This document shows, in pieces, positions 32,264 to 41,143 of a stretch of DNA of 64,000 nt. Both the position numbers and the translations under genes were made by a program. The notes beneath the pieces are model-generated. The model ran no database searches. It was not told where the DNA came from and was given only the letters and a program-made list of their open reading frames with translations. Numbering within the stretch: the stretch's first letter is position 1; each line of letters begins with the position of its first letter. The DNA lies in NCBI GenBank assembly GCA_039934035.1, contig JBDTMZ010000122.1, forward strand, positions 15,741-79,740, given 5' to 3'. This DNA comes from Solibacter sp039934035. Its GTDB lineage: Bacteria > Acidobacteriota > Terriglobia > Bryobacterales > Bryobacteraceae.

Positions 32264-33667
32264 CTACCTGCCCCAAACGGGCCTTTCGTTCTGCCCCGTC
32301 GTGGTCACCTGCTGCAATTGCGTGCCGTCCGCCAGCATCGTATAAATCTGGCTGGAATTGCCGCGCGTCTTGGCGAAAACAAGGTGGACCCCGTCCGGCG
32401 CCCAACTCGGATTTTCATTCTTGCCGTCGCCATGCGTCAGTTGCACGTATTCCTTGCTTGCAACATTCATGGTGAATATGTTGAAGGCGCCTGTGGAGTA
32501 GCCCTGCGTCCAGGCAAAGGCGATCCGCTGCCCGCCCGGGTGCCACGAGGCATTCGATGCCTCGCCCGTCCCCGGCGTCAAGCGCTCCACGTCCGATCCA
32601 TCCATATTCATCCGGTAAACCTGTTGCGGACCGGAGCGACCCGAAGAGAATACAATATCGGTCCCGGTCTTCGGATTTACTTTTGGCTCGACTTCGATGG
32701 CGCTGGACGAAGAGATCGGCCGAAACCCCGTTCCATCTAAATTTGCAGTGAAAATCCGGCAACACCTTCCCGTTCCCGCGGACGATGCGTAGACAATCTG
32801 CTTCCCGTCGGGTGTGAACGAACCCGCCTGATTCACCGAGGCGGCCTGATTGTAATAGCGCAAATCCCGGACCGGATCCACTGAAAAGATAAATATAGCA
32901 GGTTGTCCCTTTACCCAGCTAGTAAATGCGATTTTCGATCCATCTGGCGATGCCGTGGGATAAGTGGATATGTTATTGAAACGTGTGATCTGCCGTTGGT
33001 TCTTGCCATCCGGGTCCATCATCCATACCTCTTTGTGTCCGCTACGGTTGCTGGTGAAATAGATGTGCGTGCCGAACATGGACTGGCCGCCGAACAGCCC
33101 GATGATGTCCGCTGCGAATTCATGCGCCACCTTGCGCGCCCCCGCCTCGTCCACCGTCCCCAGATAGCGTTTCCCGATCAACTGGGCATTCGCCATATCC
33201 TTGCTCAAATCAAAAAGCCAGCCTTGCAGCACCAGCACGCCGTTCTGCGTCGCCGTGTAGCCGAATGCCAGGAAATTCGCCTGAGTCGGTGGACTCGACC
33301 AGTCCTGCATCCATCGCCCGCCGTCCGACGTCGGAATCGCCGGCGCCGGGGCCTGCTTGCGGCCTCGTGCCGGAGGAGGCGCCGCGTCCGGCGACGGCGG
33401 TTGCTGGAAATCCGACGGCTGCTGCGGAACGAACGTCGGCATCGATGTCTTCGGCACCACTTTGAACAGACCCGCCGAGCGCACATCGCCCGACAGCGTT
33501 TCGTTGAACGCCGCCATGAACTTCTGTGCATCCCCCGCGCCCCGCAAATCCGGAATCGCGATCGCCGGAATACCACCTTCCTTGATCACGGGAATCTGCG
33601 TAACCTGCCCGTTTACCAGACACAGCGCGCCTGTCAGCGCCAGTCCCAACCCTATAAGTCTCTTCAT
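32264..33667 (-). CDS. tolB: Tol-Pal periplasmic beta-propeller protein TolB
   Basis: A 467-residue periplasmic protein. A signal peptide (about 1-20, ending VNG) precedes an N-terminal alpha/beta domain and a C-terminal beta-propeller made of WD/Kelch-like blades (FTSNRSGHKEVWMMDPDG, FTSWVKGQPAIFIFS, IAFAWTQGYSTGAFNIF). TolB binds Pal and releases it when energised by TolQRA. Compared with E. coli TolB there is an ~40-residue Pro/Gln/Ala-rich insertion around residues 85-125 in the N-terminal domain. It sits between the TonB/TolA-like gene (12 bases before it) and pal (17 bases after it). Confidence 0.93.
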   Translation of the reverse strand: MKRLIGLGLALTGALCLVNGQVTQIPVIKEGGIPAIAIPDLRGAGDAQKFMAAFNETLSGDVRSAGLFKVVPKTSMPTFVPQQPSDFQQPPSPDAAPPPARGRKQAPAPAIPTSDGGRWMQDWSSPPTQANFLAFGYTATQNGVLVLQGWLFDLSKDMANAQLIGKRYLGTVDEAGARKVAHEFAADIIGLFGGQSMFGTHIYFTSNRSGHKEVWMMDPDGKNQRQITRFNNISTYPTASPDGSKIAFTSWVKGQPAIFIFSVDPVRDLRYYNQAASVNQAGSFTPDGKQIVYASSAGTGRCCRIFTANLDGTGFRPISSSSAIEVEPKVNPKTGTDIVFSSGRSGPQQVYRMNMDGSDVERLTPGTGEASNASWHPGGQRIAFAWTQGYSTGAFNIFTMNVASKEYVQLTHGDGKNENPSWAPDGVHLVFAKTRGNSSQIYTMLADGTQLQQVTTTGQNERPVWGR

Positions 33668-33679
33668 CCTGGTAGTCCC

Positions 33680-34465
33680 CTACTGCTTCAATTTGAATAG
33701 GAATTCGATCTCTGCATCGCTCTTCGGAAACCCCGGCGGCAGCGGCGGGAACGGCGCCGCATCCATCACCGCCCGCTGCGCCGATATGTCCAGCGCCGAG
33801 TTGCCGCTCTTCTGCGTAATTCGAATGGCGGTGGCGCTGCCGTCCCGGTGCAGCACAAACGTCACCCCCACCATCGGGGCGCTGTTCGCGCGTATGTCGT
33901 TCGTCTTCCAAAACTGAGCTACCCGGTTGCGCAGCAAATCGGCATACGCGCCAAACTGGCTGCCGAACGGTGAGTTGGTGCCAACCCCGACCCCGCCGCC
34001 GCCCGCCATCGCGAAATCCGGCGTGCTCACCCGCGTCCCCGCCGTGCTGTACAACTGGTTCGGTGCGTCCTTCTGCTGGGCCCGCCATTTGTCCGGCGCC
34101 GAAGACGCCTCCGAGGGCTTCCGCAATTTGGCGTCCCGGCTTGGAATCGGAACTGCCTTGGGATCGGGTACCTTTACTTTCGGCGCCGGCTTGGGCTTCG
34201 ATACCGGGGTCGGTACGGCGGATTCAGTATCTGTCGCCACCGGGTTCTTGGCCGCCTGGCGCGAAGGCAAATTGATGCTCGCCACCGGCGTGATCGCTAC
34301 CGCGCCGAACCGTCCCCCGTTGGGATCTCCCAGAGAGAGCTTGTCCCGGTTCTCAATCCATCCCGCGCCCGCAATCGCTGCCGCCAGGACCACGTGAAAT
34401 GCCAGGGAGCCGGCAAACGACGTCCCCAGGCGTTCCGTTTGGTCCAGTATGTCGGCGTGCGACAT
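33680..34465 (-). CDS. TonB/TolA-like energy transducer
   Basis: A 261-residue protein with a cytoplasmic N-terminus, one membrane anchor (about 19-38, GSLAFHVVLAAAIAGAGW), a long Pro/Lys-rich periplasmic stalk (about 70-150) and a C-terminal TonB/TolA-type domain (about 170-261: VTFVLHRDGSATAIRI, then AVMDAAPFPPLPPGFP). Its place right after tolR and before tolB identifies it as the TolA-equivalent that transmits proton motive force from TolQR to Pal-TolB. It begins immediately next to the tolR stop, so translation is tightly coupled. It is shorter than E. coli TolA; a TonB role cannot be excluded on sequence alone. Confidence 0.88.
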   Translation of the reverse strand: MSHADILDQTERLGTSFAGSLAFHVVLAAAIAGAGWIENRDKLSLGDPNGGRFGAVAITPVASINLPSRQAAKNPVATDTESAVPTPVSKPKPAPKVKVPDPKAVPIPSRDAKLRKPSEASSAPDKWRAQQKDAPNQLYSTAGTRVSTPDFAMAGGGGVGVGTNSPFGSQFGAYADLLRNRVAQFWKTNDIRANSAPMVGVTFVLHRDGSATAIRITQKSGNSALDISAQRAVMDAAPFPPLPPGFPKSDAEIEFLFKLKQ

Positions 34466-34906
34466 CTACTTCCGGCCTCTCGAGGACGAGTCCTCCGGTT
34501 GCGTCACCATGTTTACCTGGAATCCCGCCGCGCCCAGTTCCGCGGTCACCTGTGCGATCGGGTCCCAAATGGTCTCTTTATCGGCGCGCACGTAAACGCC
34601 CTTCGTCTTGCCGTACTTCTGGTGAATCATGTTCGGAAGGTCGTTAATATTCACATCGTCGGTGTTCAGCTTGATCACACCTTCCTTCGTGATCGTCACC
34701 ACCGGCATCTCCTGCGCGCTTTCCTTCACCGTGCGCACTTTCGGAACGTCCACCTCGATGCCGAACTCCATCACATGCGCCGTCAGCATGAAGATGATGA
34801 GCAGCACCAGCACCACGTCCACAAAGGGAGTCACGTTGATTTCCGACAGTGGCGCGCCGCCGCGCCTGCGCGACCCGAATCCGCCGCCATTGGTCGTGAA
34901 CGCCAT
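34466..34906 (-). CDS. tolR: TolR/ExbD-family membrane protein
   Basis: A 146-residue protein with a short cytoplasmic Gly/Arg-rich N-terminus, a single membrane segment in INVTPFVDVVLVLLIIFML containing the proton-path aspartate, and a periplasmic domain. It is the TolR partner of the TolQ motor that converts proton motive force into movement. Size matches TolR (about 140). It sits 3 bases after tolQ and directly abuts the transducer gene. An ExbD role for TonB-dependent uptake is the alternative, but the adjacent tolB and pal favour TolR. Confidence 0.93.
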   Translation of the reverse strand: MAFTTNGGGFGSRRRGGAPLSEINVTPFVDVVLVLLIIFMLTAHVMEFGIEVDVPKVRTVKESAQEMPVVTITKEGVIKLNTDDVNINDLPNMIHQKYGKTKGVYVRADKETIWDPIAQVTAELGAAGFQVNMVTQPEDSSSRGRK

Positions 34907-34909
34907 GCG

Positions 34910-35599
34910 CTACTCCCCGCCGAAAGTACGTTCGGCCAGGTTGAGGAATTCCAAGGAAAAATCGTCCATGCGCGCGCCCAGTTCGCGAATCTGGTGCCCA
35001 AAATAATTGTAGAAGATCGCCGCCGGAATCGCCGCGAACAGTCCCACCGCCGTCGCGATCAAAGCCTGCGAAATACCCGGCGCCACCGCCTTCAAACTCG
35101 TCGAACCCATCTGCCCCAGATCCTGGAACGCGCGGATGATGCCCATCACCGTGCCCATCAGCCCGATAAACGGCGTCACTGACGCCGTGGTTGCCAGCCA
35201 GTTCATACTGCGCTCCAGCTTGGCCAGTTCCTCGCTCACACCCAATTGCAGGGTGCGCTCTAGTGCGGTGCGATTGGTGACCGCGCCGCGCGCCTTCACC
35301 TGCCGCTCCAGTTCTTCATAGCCGAAATCGAAAACCGCCACCAGCGGAGACGGACGGAACTGCTCGCTCGCCACCATCACCGCTTCCATTCCGGTAGCTT
35401 TCCGGAACGCCCGCAGAAAGCGGGTGTTGGACCGTATGGCCCCGCGCAGCGAAGTGAATTTGGAAAAAATGATCGTCCAGGAATAGACGGAGAAACAGAC
35501 CAGGATTGCCAGCACAGCCATGCCGGCTGAGCCTTCATGCTGCACCATTTCCAAGAGATCTGTCTGAAGGAGGAAAGCAACGGGAGTCTCGACGGGCAA
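34910..35599 (-). CDS. tolQ: TolQ/ExbB/MotA-family proton channel
   Basis: A 229-residue protein with three membrane segments (about 25-45, 135-160, 170-200) and the family signature VTPFIGLMGTVMGIIRAF. It forms the pentameric motor with TolR. The start codon is TTG at 35599, supported by an AGGAG Shine-Dalgarno 5 bases upstream and by the correct family N-terminus. It is first of the minus-strand tol operon. A TATGAT -10-like box lies ~30 bases before the start in the gap divergent from recN. Confidence 0.93.
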   Translation of the reverse strand: MPVETPVAFLLQTDLLEMVQHEGSAGMAVLAILVCFSVYSWTIIFSKFTSLRGAIRSNTRFLRAFRKATGMEAVMVASEQFRPSPLVAVFDFGYEELERQVKARGAVTNRTALERTLQLGVSEELAKLERSMNWLATTASVTPFIGLMGTVMGIIRAFQDLGQMGSTSLKAVAPGISQALIATAVGLFAAIPAAIFYNYFGHQIRELGARMDDFSLEFLNLAERTFGGE

Positions 35600-35720
35600 T
35601 TCGTCTCCTAATTTAAGAATCTATCATAGTGACGCATCCCTGCCTGAAAAAGTCGGTGATTCTGCGCACTGCTCTTTCGGCTACTGTGCTGCCTTTCCCT
35701 CACGCGCCGGAACCTCTCGT

Positions 35721-35726
35721 TATAAT
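35721..35726 (+). promoter_or_regulatory. TATAAT -10-like box abutting recN
   Basis: TATAAT ends 9 bases before the recN ATG at 35736, which would give a leaderless or very short-leader mRNA. No convincing -35 hexamer lies at 16-18 bases spacing. Confidence 0.4.
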
Positions 35727-35735
35727 CGGCTTTGC

Positions 35736-37406
35736 ATGCTGCTCGAACTGGTGGTTGAGAATTACGCCGTGGTGGAGCGGCTGCGTGTCCATTTCCATTC
35801 CGGCTTAAATCTGCTGACAGGGGAAACCGGCAGCGGGAAGTCGATTGTGGTGGATGCGCTCGGCCTGCTCCTGGGCGGGCGCGCCTCGGCCGAAATGGTG
35901 CGCACCGGCGCAGCGCGCGCCCGTGTCGCCGGTATCTTCGAGGTGCGCGACCAGGCCGCCGTACGCCGCCTGCTCGAACCCGCGGGACTCGAAATCGAAG
36001 AGGGCGAACTGCTCATCGAGCGCGAAATCCTGGCCAGCGGCAAGTCGCGCGCCTTCGTCGGCAGCCGCCCCGTCGCAGTGGCCGTTTTGAAGGAACTGGC
36101 TCCCCTCCTCGGCGATATTCACGGCCAGCACGATCAGCAGTTGCTCTTTTCACCCGATGCCCAGCGCGACATGCTGGACGCCTTCGCCGCCAATCGCCCG
36201 CTCCTCGATTCCGTGGCCGGCATTTATCACCAATGGCGCGCCGCCACCGCCGAACTCGAGGAACTCGAGCGCAACGAACAGGAGAAATTGCGCCTCCTCG
36301 ACCTCTGGAGTTTCCAGCGCAAAGAAATCGAAACCGCCTCGCTCCAACCCGGCGAAGACACCCAGCTCGAAAACGAGCGCCGTGTCCTGCAGAACGTGCA
36401 GAAGTTGCAGGAGAGCGCCGCCGCCGCCTACGACGCCATTTACGAGAATCCCGAATCGGCCGTCTCCCTCACCCGCATCGCGGCCCGCCGCATCGAGGAA
36501 CTCTGCCGCATCGATTCCAGCCTCGATCCCCTGCGCGAGCACCTCAAGTCCGCCGAATTGAGCATGCAGGAAGCGGCCTACACCTTGCGCGATTATCTCG
36601 GCGGACTCGAAGCCAGCCCCGCACGCCTCGAAGAGGTCGAGAATCGCCTGGAAGCCATCGCCCGTCTCAAGCGCAAGTACGGCCAATCGATCGACGAGAT
36701 TCTCGCCTTTCTCGCCGAAGTGCGCACTCAAATTGCCGGCGTCGAATCGGCAGGCGAACGCATGGAGCAACTTCGCAAACAACGCAAGACTCTGACCGCG
36801 GACTTCGAAAAGGCGGCCGCGGCGCTCTCCGATTCGCGGAAGGCCGCCGCGCGCAAACTGGAAAAGCGCGTCGAGGCCGAGCTCGCGCAGCTCGCGATGG
36901 AGCGCACCGTTTTCCGCGTGGCGATCGCCGCCGCCGCCTGGTCTCCCGCCGGAGCCGACCACGCGGAGTTCCTGGTCTCGCCCAACCTCGGCGAAGAGCC
37001 CAAGCCGCTGGAAAAGGTCGCGTCCGGCGGGGAAATCTCCCGCATTGCCCTGGCACTCAAAACCTGTCTCGCCGGACCCAAAACCAGCACCCAACGCACC
37101 CTCGTCTTCGACGAAGTCGATTCCGGCGTCGGCGGTAGCGCCGCAGAAGGTGTGGGACGCCGCCTGAAAAAACTGGCCTCCGGCAATCAAGTCATCTGCG
37201 TGACCCATCTTCCGCAAATCGCCTCCTTCGCCGATCACCATTACCGCGTGGAAAAGCAGGAGTCGCGAGGCCGCACCGTGGCCGTGATCGAAGAGTTGGA
37301 CACCGACGCGCGGACGCGCGAAGTGGGCCGTATGCTGAGCGGCCAGAAACTCACACCGGAAGCCCTCAAGAACGCCGAGCAGCTAATCAAGATGAGCGTC
37401 GCGTAG
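35736..37406 (+). CDS. recN: DNA repair protein RecN
   Basis: A 556-residue SMC-like ATPase for double-strand break repair. Walker A is GETGSGKS at 29-36. Long coiled coils (about 155-370) flank the hinge, and the C-terminal head has the signature EKVASGGEISRIALALK, Walker B TLVFDEVDSGVGG and the later VTHLPQIASFADHHYRV. All family features are in order, and the length is standard. It is single-gene, divergent from tolQ, and followed by a repeat-rich gap. The start is the first ATG after a TATAAT box. Confidence 0.96.
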   Translation: MLLELVVENYAVVERLRVHFHSGLNLLTGETGSGKSIVVDALGLLLGGRASAEMVRTGAARARVAGIFEVRDQAAVRRLLEPAGLEIEEGELLIEREILASGKSRAFVGSRPVAVAVLKELAPLLGDIHGQHDQQLLFSPDAQRDMLDAFAANRPLLDSVAGIYHQWRAATAELEELERNEQEKLRLLDLWSFQRKEIETASLQPGEDTQLENERRVLQNVQKLQESAAAAYDAIYENPESAVSLTRIAARRIEELCRIDSSLDPLREHLKSAELSMQEAAYTLRDYLGGLEASPARLEEVENRLEAIARLKRKYGQSIDEILAFLAEVRTQIAGVESAGERMEQLRKQRKTLTADFEKAAAALSDSRKAAARKLEKRVEAELAQLAMERTVFRVAIAAAAWSPAGADHAEFLVSPNLGEEPKPLEKVASGGEISRIALALKTCLAGPKTSTQRTLVFDEVDSGVGGSAAEGVGRRLKKLASGNQVICVTHLPQIASFADHHYRVEKQESRGRTVAVIEELDTDARTREVGRMLSGQKLTPEALKNAEQLIKMSVA

Positions 37407-37555
37407 GCCAGGTCCTGTTGTGGATGGGCGTTGCCTCCGCGAAACTTAGATGAAAGGCGCCCCAATCCCAGCGACCGTCTTTCGACCCTGTCCAAAACTA
37501 ATTTGGGATGTCCTTGCTGCTTTCTTTTTGTTTTCTTGTTTTCTTGCTGCATGTT

Positions 37556-37770
37556 TTCGAAGCTGCGGTGGGACGGACGATCGCCTTTCGTCGTCCGTCC
37601 TCCCCGCTTCGAAGCAAGAACAATGCCACACAAAACGATGACCAGTTAAGCCGCGTTGTGGGGTCGGCATTCAGCCTGCCGCCGCCTTCAGGCGGCGCTT
37701 TCCGCGCCTCGCGTCTGCGCTTAAATGTGGCATATGGCTCTGCCTTGTGCAGGCGAGCGCAAGCTCGCCT
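37556..37770. repeat. Modular hairpin repeat cluster 3' of recN
   Basis: Module 1 is an inverted repeat GGACGGACGA (37571-37580) / TCGTCCGTCC (37591-37600), flanked by TTCGAAGC (37556-37563) and GCTTCGAA (37606-37613). Then come a GCCGCCTTCAGGCGGC hairpin (37681-37696), a GTGGCATATGGCTCTGCC stretch (from about 37728) and GGCGAGC-gcaa-GCTCGCC (37752-37769). Related modules recur at 43.3, 49.9, 56.2 and 58.6 kb. The rest of the 416-base recN/DUF2461 gap shows no credible gene. Confidence 0.8.
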
Positions 37771-37822
37771 CCGCCGTCTTCGGTCCGCGCCCCCTTCTAT
37801 GGCCTTCGATTCAGTGCGCCGC

Positions 37823-38518
37823 CTACAGCATCATCACCCGCCGCTTCGGCATCAGCGACGCATTCAAAAACTCCACAAACGGAGTCATCACCTTCAAATG
37901 CTTTACGATCTCCGTAGACAGCGCCGGAGTCGTCGCCATCTCGGGAGGCAGTACCGCATACAGATAGCACTGCTTGAGCCGCAGCAGGTCGCCCGCCGGA
38001 TGGTCGCACGCAAATCCCTTCGGATTGCGCGTCAGCCTCTCCCCCTGCACTTCGCCAAATAACTGCTTCACGGCCCGCGCCCCCACAATCTTGCGGAACT
38101 CTTCATGATGCTCCGCGAAATGATGGCGCAGCGCCGCCAGCGCCTCCTTCTCCGGCATATAGATCCCGCCGCCGATCGCCACTTCCTTGGCCGACACCGC
38201 GAAATAGAAACCCGCGCTCACCTTGATCCCGCGCTTGGTCAACGATGCCGCAATGTGATCCTTATACGGCGTCTTGTCCTTGCTGAACCGCGTGTCCCGG
38301 TAGATGCGGTAGATGGCTTTGTCCGGTTCGGTCACGTAGTCCGGAGCGAAGCGCTTCAACGCGCCGTTCACCGCGCTCACCAACTCCCGCATGGGCTGCT
38401 TCAGCGTACTCTCGAAGATCTCCTTGCGCGGCTGGAACCACTCCCGCCGGTTGTTGCGCTGCAGCTTGGCAAAGAACTCCAACCCCTCGCTCGGAAAGCC
38501 CGAAAATCCAGTTGGCAC
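37823..38518 (-). CDS. DUF2461-family protein
   Basis: A 231-residue cytoplasmic protein of the DUF2461 (TIGR02453-type) family, recognised from the N-terminal LEFFAKLQRNNRREWFQPRK, the central IYRIYRDTRFSKDKTPYKDH and the C-terminal LMPKRRVMML. The family has no settled biochemical role. The start is GTG at 38518, supported by a textbook GGGGAGG Shine-Dalgarno 6-7 bases upstream. It is divergent from murB by only 26 bases. The C-terminal end faces recN across a repeat-rich gap. Confidence 0.9.
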   Translation of the reverse strand: MPTGFSGFPSEGLEFFAKLQRNNRREWFQPRKEIFESTLKQPMRELVSAVNGALKRFAPDYVTEPDKAIYRIYRDTRFSKDKTPYKDHIAASLTKRGIKVSAGFYFAVSAKEVAIGGGIYMPEKEALAALRHHFAEHHEEFRKIVGARAVKQLFGEVQGERLTRNPKGFACDHPAGDLLRLKQCYLYAVLPPEMATTPALSTEIVKHLKVMTPFVEFLNASLMPKRRVMML

Positions 38519-38531
38519 GAAGAACCTCCCC

Positions 38532-38537
38532 TATAAT
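38532..38537 (+). promoter_or_regulatory. TATAAT -10-like box abutting murB
   Basis: TATAAT ends 7 bases before the murB ATG at 38545, again fitting a leaderless transcript. It overlaps the start-site region of the divergent DUF2461 gene, whose Shine-Dalgarno lies within the same 26 bases. Confidence 0.4.
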
Positions 38538-38544
38538 TGAGTTG

Positions 38545-39507
38545 ATGCCCACCACGGAAGAGACACAGTCGCGTCTCGCCGAAATTCCTAATTTAACTGT
38601 TTCCAGCCACGTCCCGCTCGCACCCTATACCCGCTTCGGCATCGGCGGACCGGCGGACCTCTTCGCCGAAACCACGGACGAGCAGGCCTTCATCCTGGCG
38701 GTACGCGCCGCAAGCGAGAGCGGCACACCCATCTGCGTCACCGGGGGCGGCACCAACCTGATCGTTGCCGACGCCGGCTTCCGCGGACTCGTGCTTCGCT
38801 ATGTGCAGTCCACCCTCGAAGCCGCCGGTACGCACATCACTGCCGGCGCCGGTGCAGTCTTGCAGGACCTCGTCGATTTCGCCAATGCCCGCGGCCTGCA
38901 GGGCTTCGAAACCCTGGCCGGCATCCCGGGCTGGGTGGGCGCGGCGGTCTACGGCAACGCCGGCGCCTACGGTCACTCCATCTCGGAACGGGTCGCCGCC
39001 GTCCGCTTCTTCGATGGCGAACGCATCCGCCAGATCGACAACGCCGCCTGCGAGTTCGCCTACCGCGAAAGCATTTTCAAACGCCACAAGAGTTGGACCA
39101 TTTTTCAGGTGGATCTGACGATGGGCGTCGAGCCAGCCGCCGAACTCCAGCAGATTTCCGCCGGCATCCTCAAAGTGCGCAACGAGAAGTTCCCGCCCAC
39201 CATGAAGTGCGCCGGCAGCATCTTTAAGAATTTCCTGCTGCGCGACCTGCCCCCCGCGGTCGCCGCACTGGTGCCCGAAAAGGTGGTGCGCGAGGGCAAG
39301 ATCCCCGCCGCGTGGTTCCTCGAACAGGTGGGCGCGCGCGGCATGCAGGCCGGCGGCATCCAGGTCGCAACCTACCACGCTAATCTGATCTACAATGCGG
39401 ATCGGGGCACCGCCGCCCAACTCGCCGAACTCATCCGTGAACTCAAACGCCGGGTGCGCGACCGCTTTGGGATTGAGGTGGAGGAAGAAGTGCAATACGT
39501 GGGCTAG
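38545..39507 (+). CDS. murB: UDP-N-acetylenolpyruvoylglucosamine reductase
   Basis: A 320-residue cytosolic flavoenzyme that reduces UDP-GlcNAc-enolpyruvate to UDP-MurNAc in peptidoglycan synthesis. FAD-binding motifs are TRFGIGGPADLF, TGGGTNLIVAD and GIPGWVGAAVYGNAGAYG. The catalytic serine is in CAGSIFKN, and the conserved arginine is in YRESIF. The length and the YRESIF motif agree with MurB. The ATG at 38545 (MPTTEE) is preferred, since the longer frame from 38512 overlaps the divergent gene. The gene is single. Confidence 0.95.
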   Translation: MPTTEETQSRLAEIPNLTVSSHVPLAPYTRFGIGGPADLFAETTDEQAFILAVRAASESGTPICVTGGGTNLIVADAGFRGLVLRYVQSTLEAAGTHITAGAGAVLQDLVDFANARGLQGFETLAGIPGWVGAAVYGNAGAYGHSISERVAAVRFFDGERIRQIDNAACEFAYRESIFKRHKSWTIFQVDLTMGVEPAAELQQISAGILKVRNEKFPPTMKCAGSIFKNFLLRDLPPAVAALVPEKVVREGKIPAAWFLEQVGARGMQAGGIQVATYHANLIYNADRGTAAQLAELIRELKRRVRDRFGIEVEEEVQYVG

Positions 39508-39554
39508 CAACCCGCGGGAAAGGTTGTGCGGACGAGCGCGTCCCCGTTGATTCA

Positions 39555-40919
39555 ATGACACTCCTCACCGCCCGCCCGCTCGAAGCCGCGCCGCACCAGC
39601 GCTTCGCACCCCCCCTCCGCTCTCTCGCTTCCCTGGCATCGCTGCTCGCCCATGTTCCCGCGCGCCTCCCCACCCGCGCCCGAGGCTTGCTCCGGGGCGC
39701 CTCCCCGCTGGCCCTGTGCGCACTGCTCGCCGGCCTGTACGGGCAAGGCGTCTCCACAGACCTCCACGATGCCGTCACCTCTGGCGACCTCGAGCGCGTC
39801 AAACGGGAAATCGCCGCCGGCGCCGGCGTCAACCAACCCGACCAGATGGGCGCCACTCCCTTGCATGACGCGGCGTGGAACGGCAATCGCGAAATTGCCC
39901 TCTACCTGCTGGAGCATGGTGCCAACCCCAAGGCCCGCCACACCGAAGGCGGCTCCCAGCCCCTGGCCTATGCCTGCATCAAGAACGACATTCTCATGGT
40001 CGAACTGCTCCTGGTGCATGGCGCCGATCTGCGCGCCGCCGACAACGCCGGAGCTACCGCCCTCCACCTCGCCGTCGACCGCGGCTACTTTCAACTGGCC
40101 GCCGTCCTGATGGATCGCGGAGCCGACGTGAACGTGCGCGACAAGGCCGGATCCTCCCCGCTCGATGAGGCCGCCCGCCGCGGATTCCGCGAAATCGCCC
40201 TCTCCCTCATCCTGCACGGCGCCAAAGTCGATCAGCCCGACCCCACCACCGGCTCCACTCCGCTCAACGAGGCCGCTCGCAAAGGACATCGCGAACTGGT
40301 GGCGCTCCTGCTGGAAAAAGGTGCCGACCCCAAGCACCGCGACCAGTCCGGCGCCAGTCCCATCGAGAACGCTGCCCGCGGACGCCACGCGGAGGCCCTG
40401 GAACTGCTCATTGTCGCCGCCGGCCCCGCCACTGCGGAAATCAGCGCCCTGCTCAGCGAATCCGCTATAAAGGGTCAGACCGAAATTGCCGATCTATTGC
40501 TTGCGAAGGGCGCTCACGTTGACGCCCGCGACAAATCGGGCGCTACGCCTCTCCATCAGGCCGCGCTGAAAGGCAATCTTGCGTTCGCCACCTTGCTCTT
40601 ACAACACGGAGCCGACGTCAACGCCCGCGATGCGGATGGCGCCACCCCCCTGCACAATGCCGCCGTAGCCGGACAGCGCGACATGGCTGCCCTGCTGCTC
40701 GATAAAGGGGCCGACCGTGAAGCCCGCGACACCGAATCCGGAGGCACTCCGCTGTACCACGCTGCTGCCTGGGGCCGCACTAGCGTCGTGCAACTGCTGC
40801 TGACCCGCGGAGCCGTCATCAACTCCGCCAACAAAGCCGGAGTCACTCCGCTGGCGACCGCCGAAAAGAACGGCTTCGCGGAAACCGCCGCGCTGCTCAA
40901 ACTACACGGCGCCCGCTAG
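39555..40919 (+). CDS. Exported or anchored ankyrin-repeat protein
   Basis: A 454-residue protein made of about 11 ankyrin repeats from residue ~68 to the end, each with the DGATPLHxAA..G..E.A.LLL..GAD motif. The N-terminus contains a hydrophobic segment (about 50-63, LALCALLAGLYG), so it may be secreted or membrane-anchored. The 48 residues ahead of that segment are unusual for a signal peptide; a TTG at 39687 would give a more normal one. Ankyrin repeats bind proteins, and the partner is unknown. It lies 47 bases after murB and may be co-transcribed. Confidence 0.88.
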   Translation: MTLLTARPLEAAPHQRFAPPLRSLASLASLLAHVPARLPTRARGLLRGASPLALCALLAGLYGQGVSTDLHDAVTSGDLERVKREIAAGAGVNQPDQMGATPLHDAAWNGNREIALYLLEHGANPKARHTEGGSQPLAYACIKNDILMVELLLVHGADLRAADNAGATALHLAVDRGYFQLAAVLMDRGADVNVRDKAGSSPLDEAARRGFREIALSLILHGAKVDQPDPTTGSTPLNEAARKGHRELVALLLEKGADPKHRDQSGASPIENAARGRHAEALELLIVAAGPATAEISALLSESAIKGQTEIADLLLAKGAHVDARDKSGATPLHQAALKGNLAFATLLLQHGADVNARDADGATPLHNAAVAGQRDMAALLLDKGADREARDTESGGTPLYHAAAWGRTSVVQLLLTRGAVINSANKAGVTPLATAEKNGFAETAALLKLHGAR

Positions 40920-40988
40920 CCGGCTATCGCAAAATCCTGAATCGCTGCTGCCTGACGTAGCGCGACTCTCCTGATTCAACGACTTTCT

Positions 40989-41044
40989 GCGACCGTAAGG
41001 GAGCGATCCTTGACTTACCGAGCCGCGACCGTGAGGGAGCGATC
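40989..41044. repeat. Two copies of a 20-bp GCGACCGTRAGGGAGCGATC repeat
   Basis: GCGACCGTAAGGGAGCGATC (40989-41008) and GCGACCGTGAGGGAGCGATC (41025-41044) differ at one base and have a 36-base period. They lie in the 224-base gap between the ankyrin gene and the histidine kinase gene. No other gene or site was recognised in that gap. Confidence 0.8.
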
Positions 41045-41143
41045 ATTTTCCACTGTTCCTAGCCGGCCGCTCGCCCCCGTTGCTCCAAATTCGCCAGGCC
41101 GCCGGACAGCGCACCCGCGAGTGAATCACTGCCTCGGACCGGA

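Noticed and set aside
36150..37241. 363-codon minus-strand frame opposite recN
   Set aside because: Antisense to the unmistakable RecN head and coiled coils; no independent motif.
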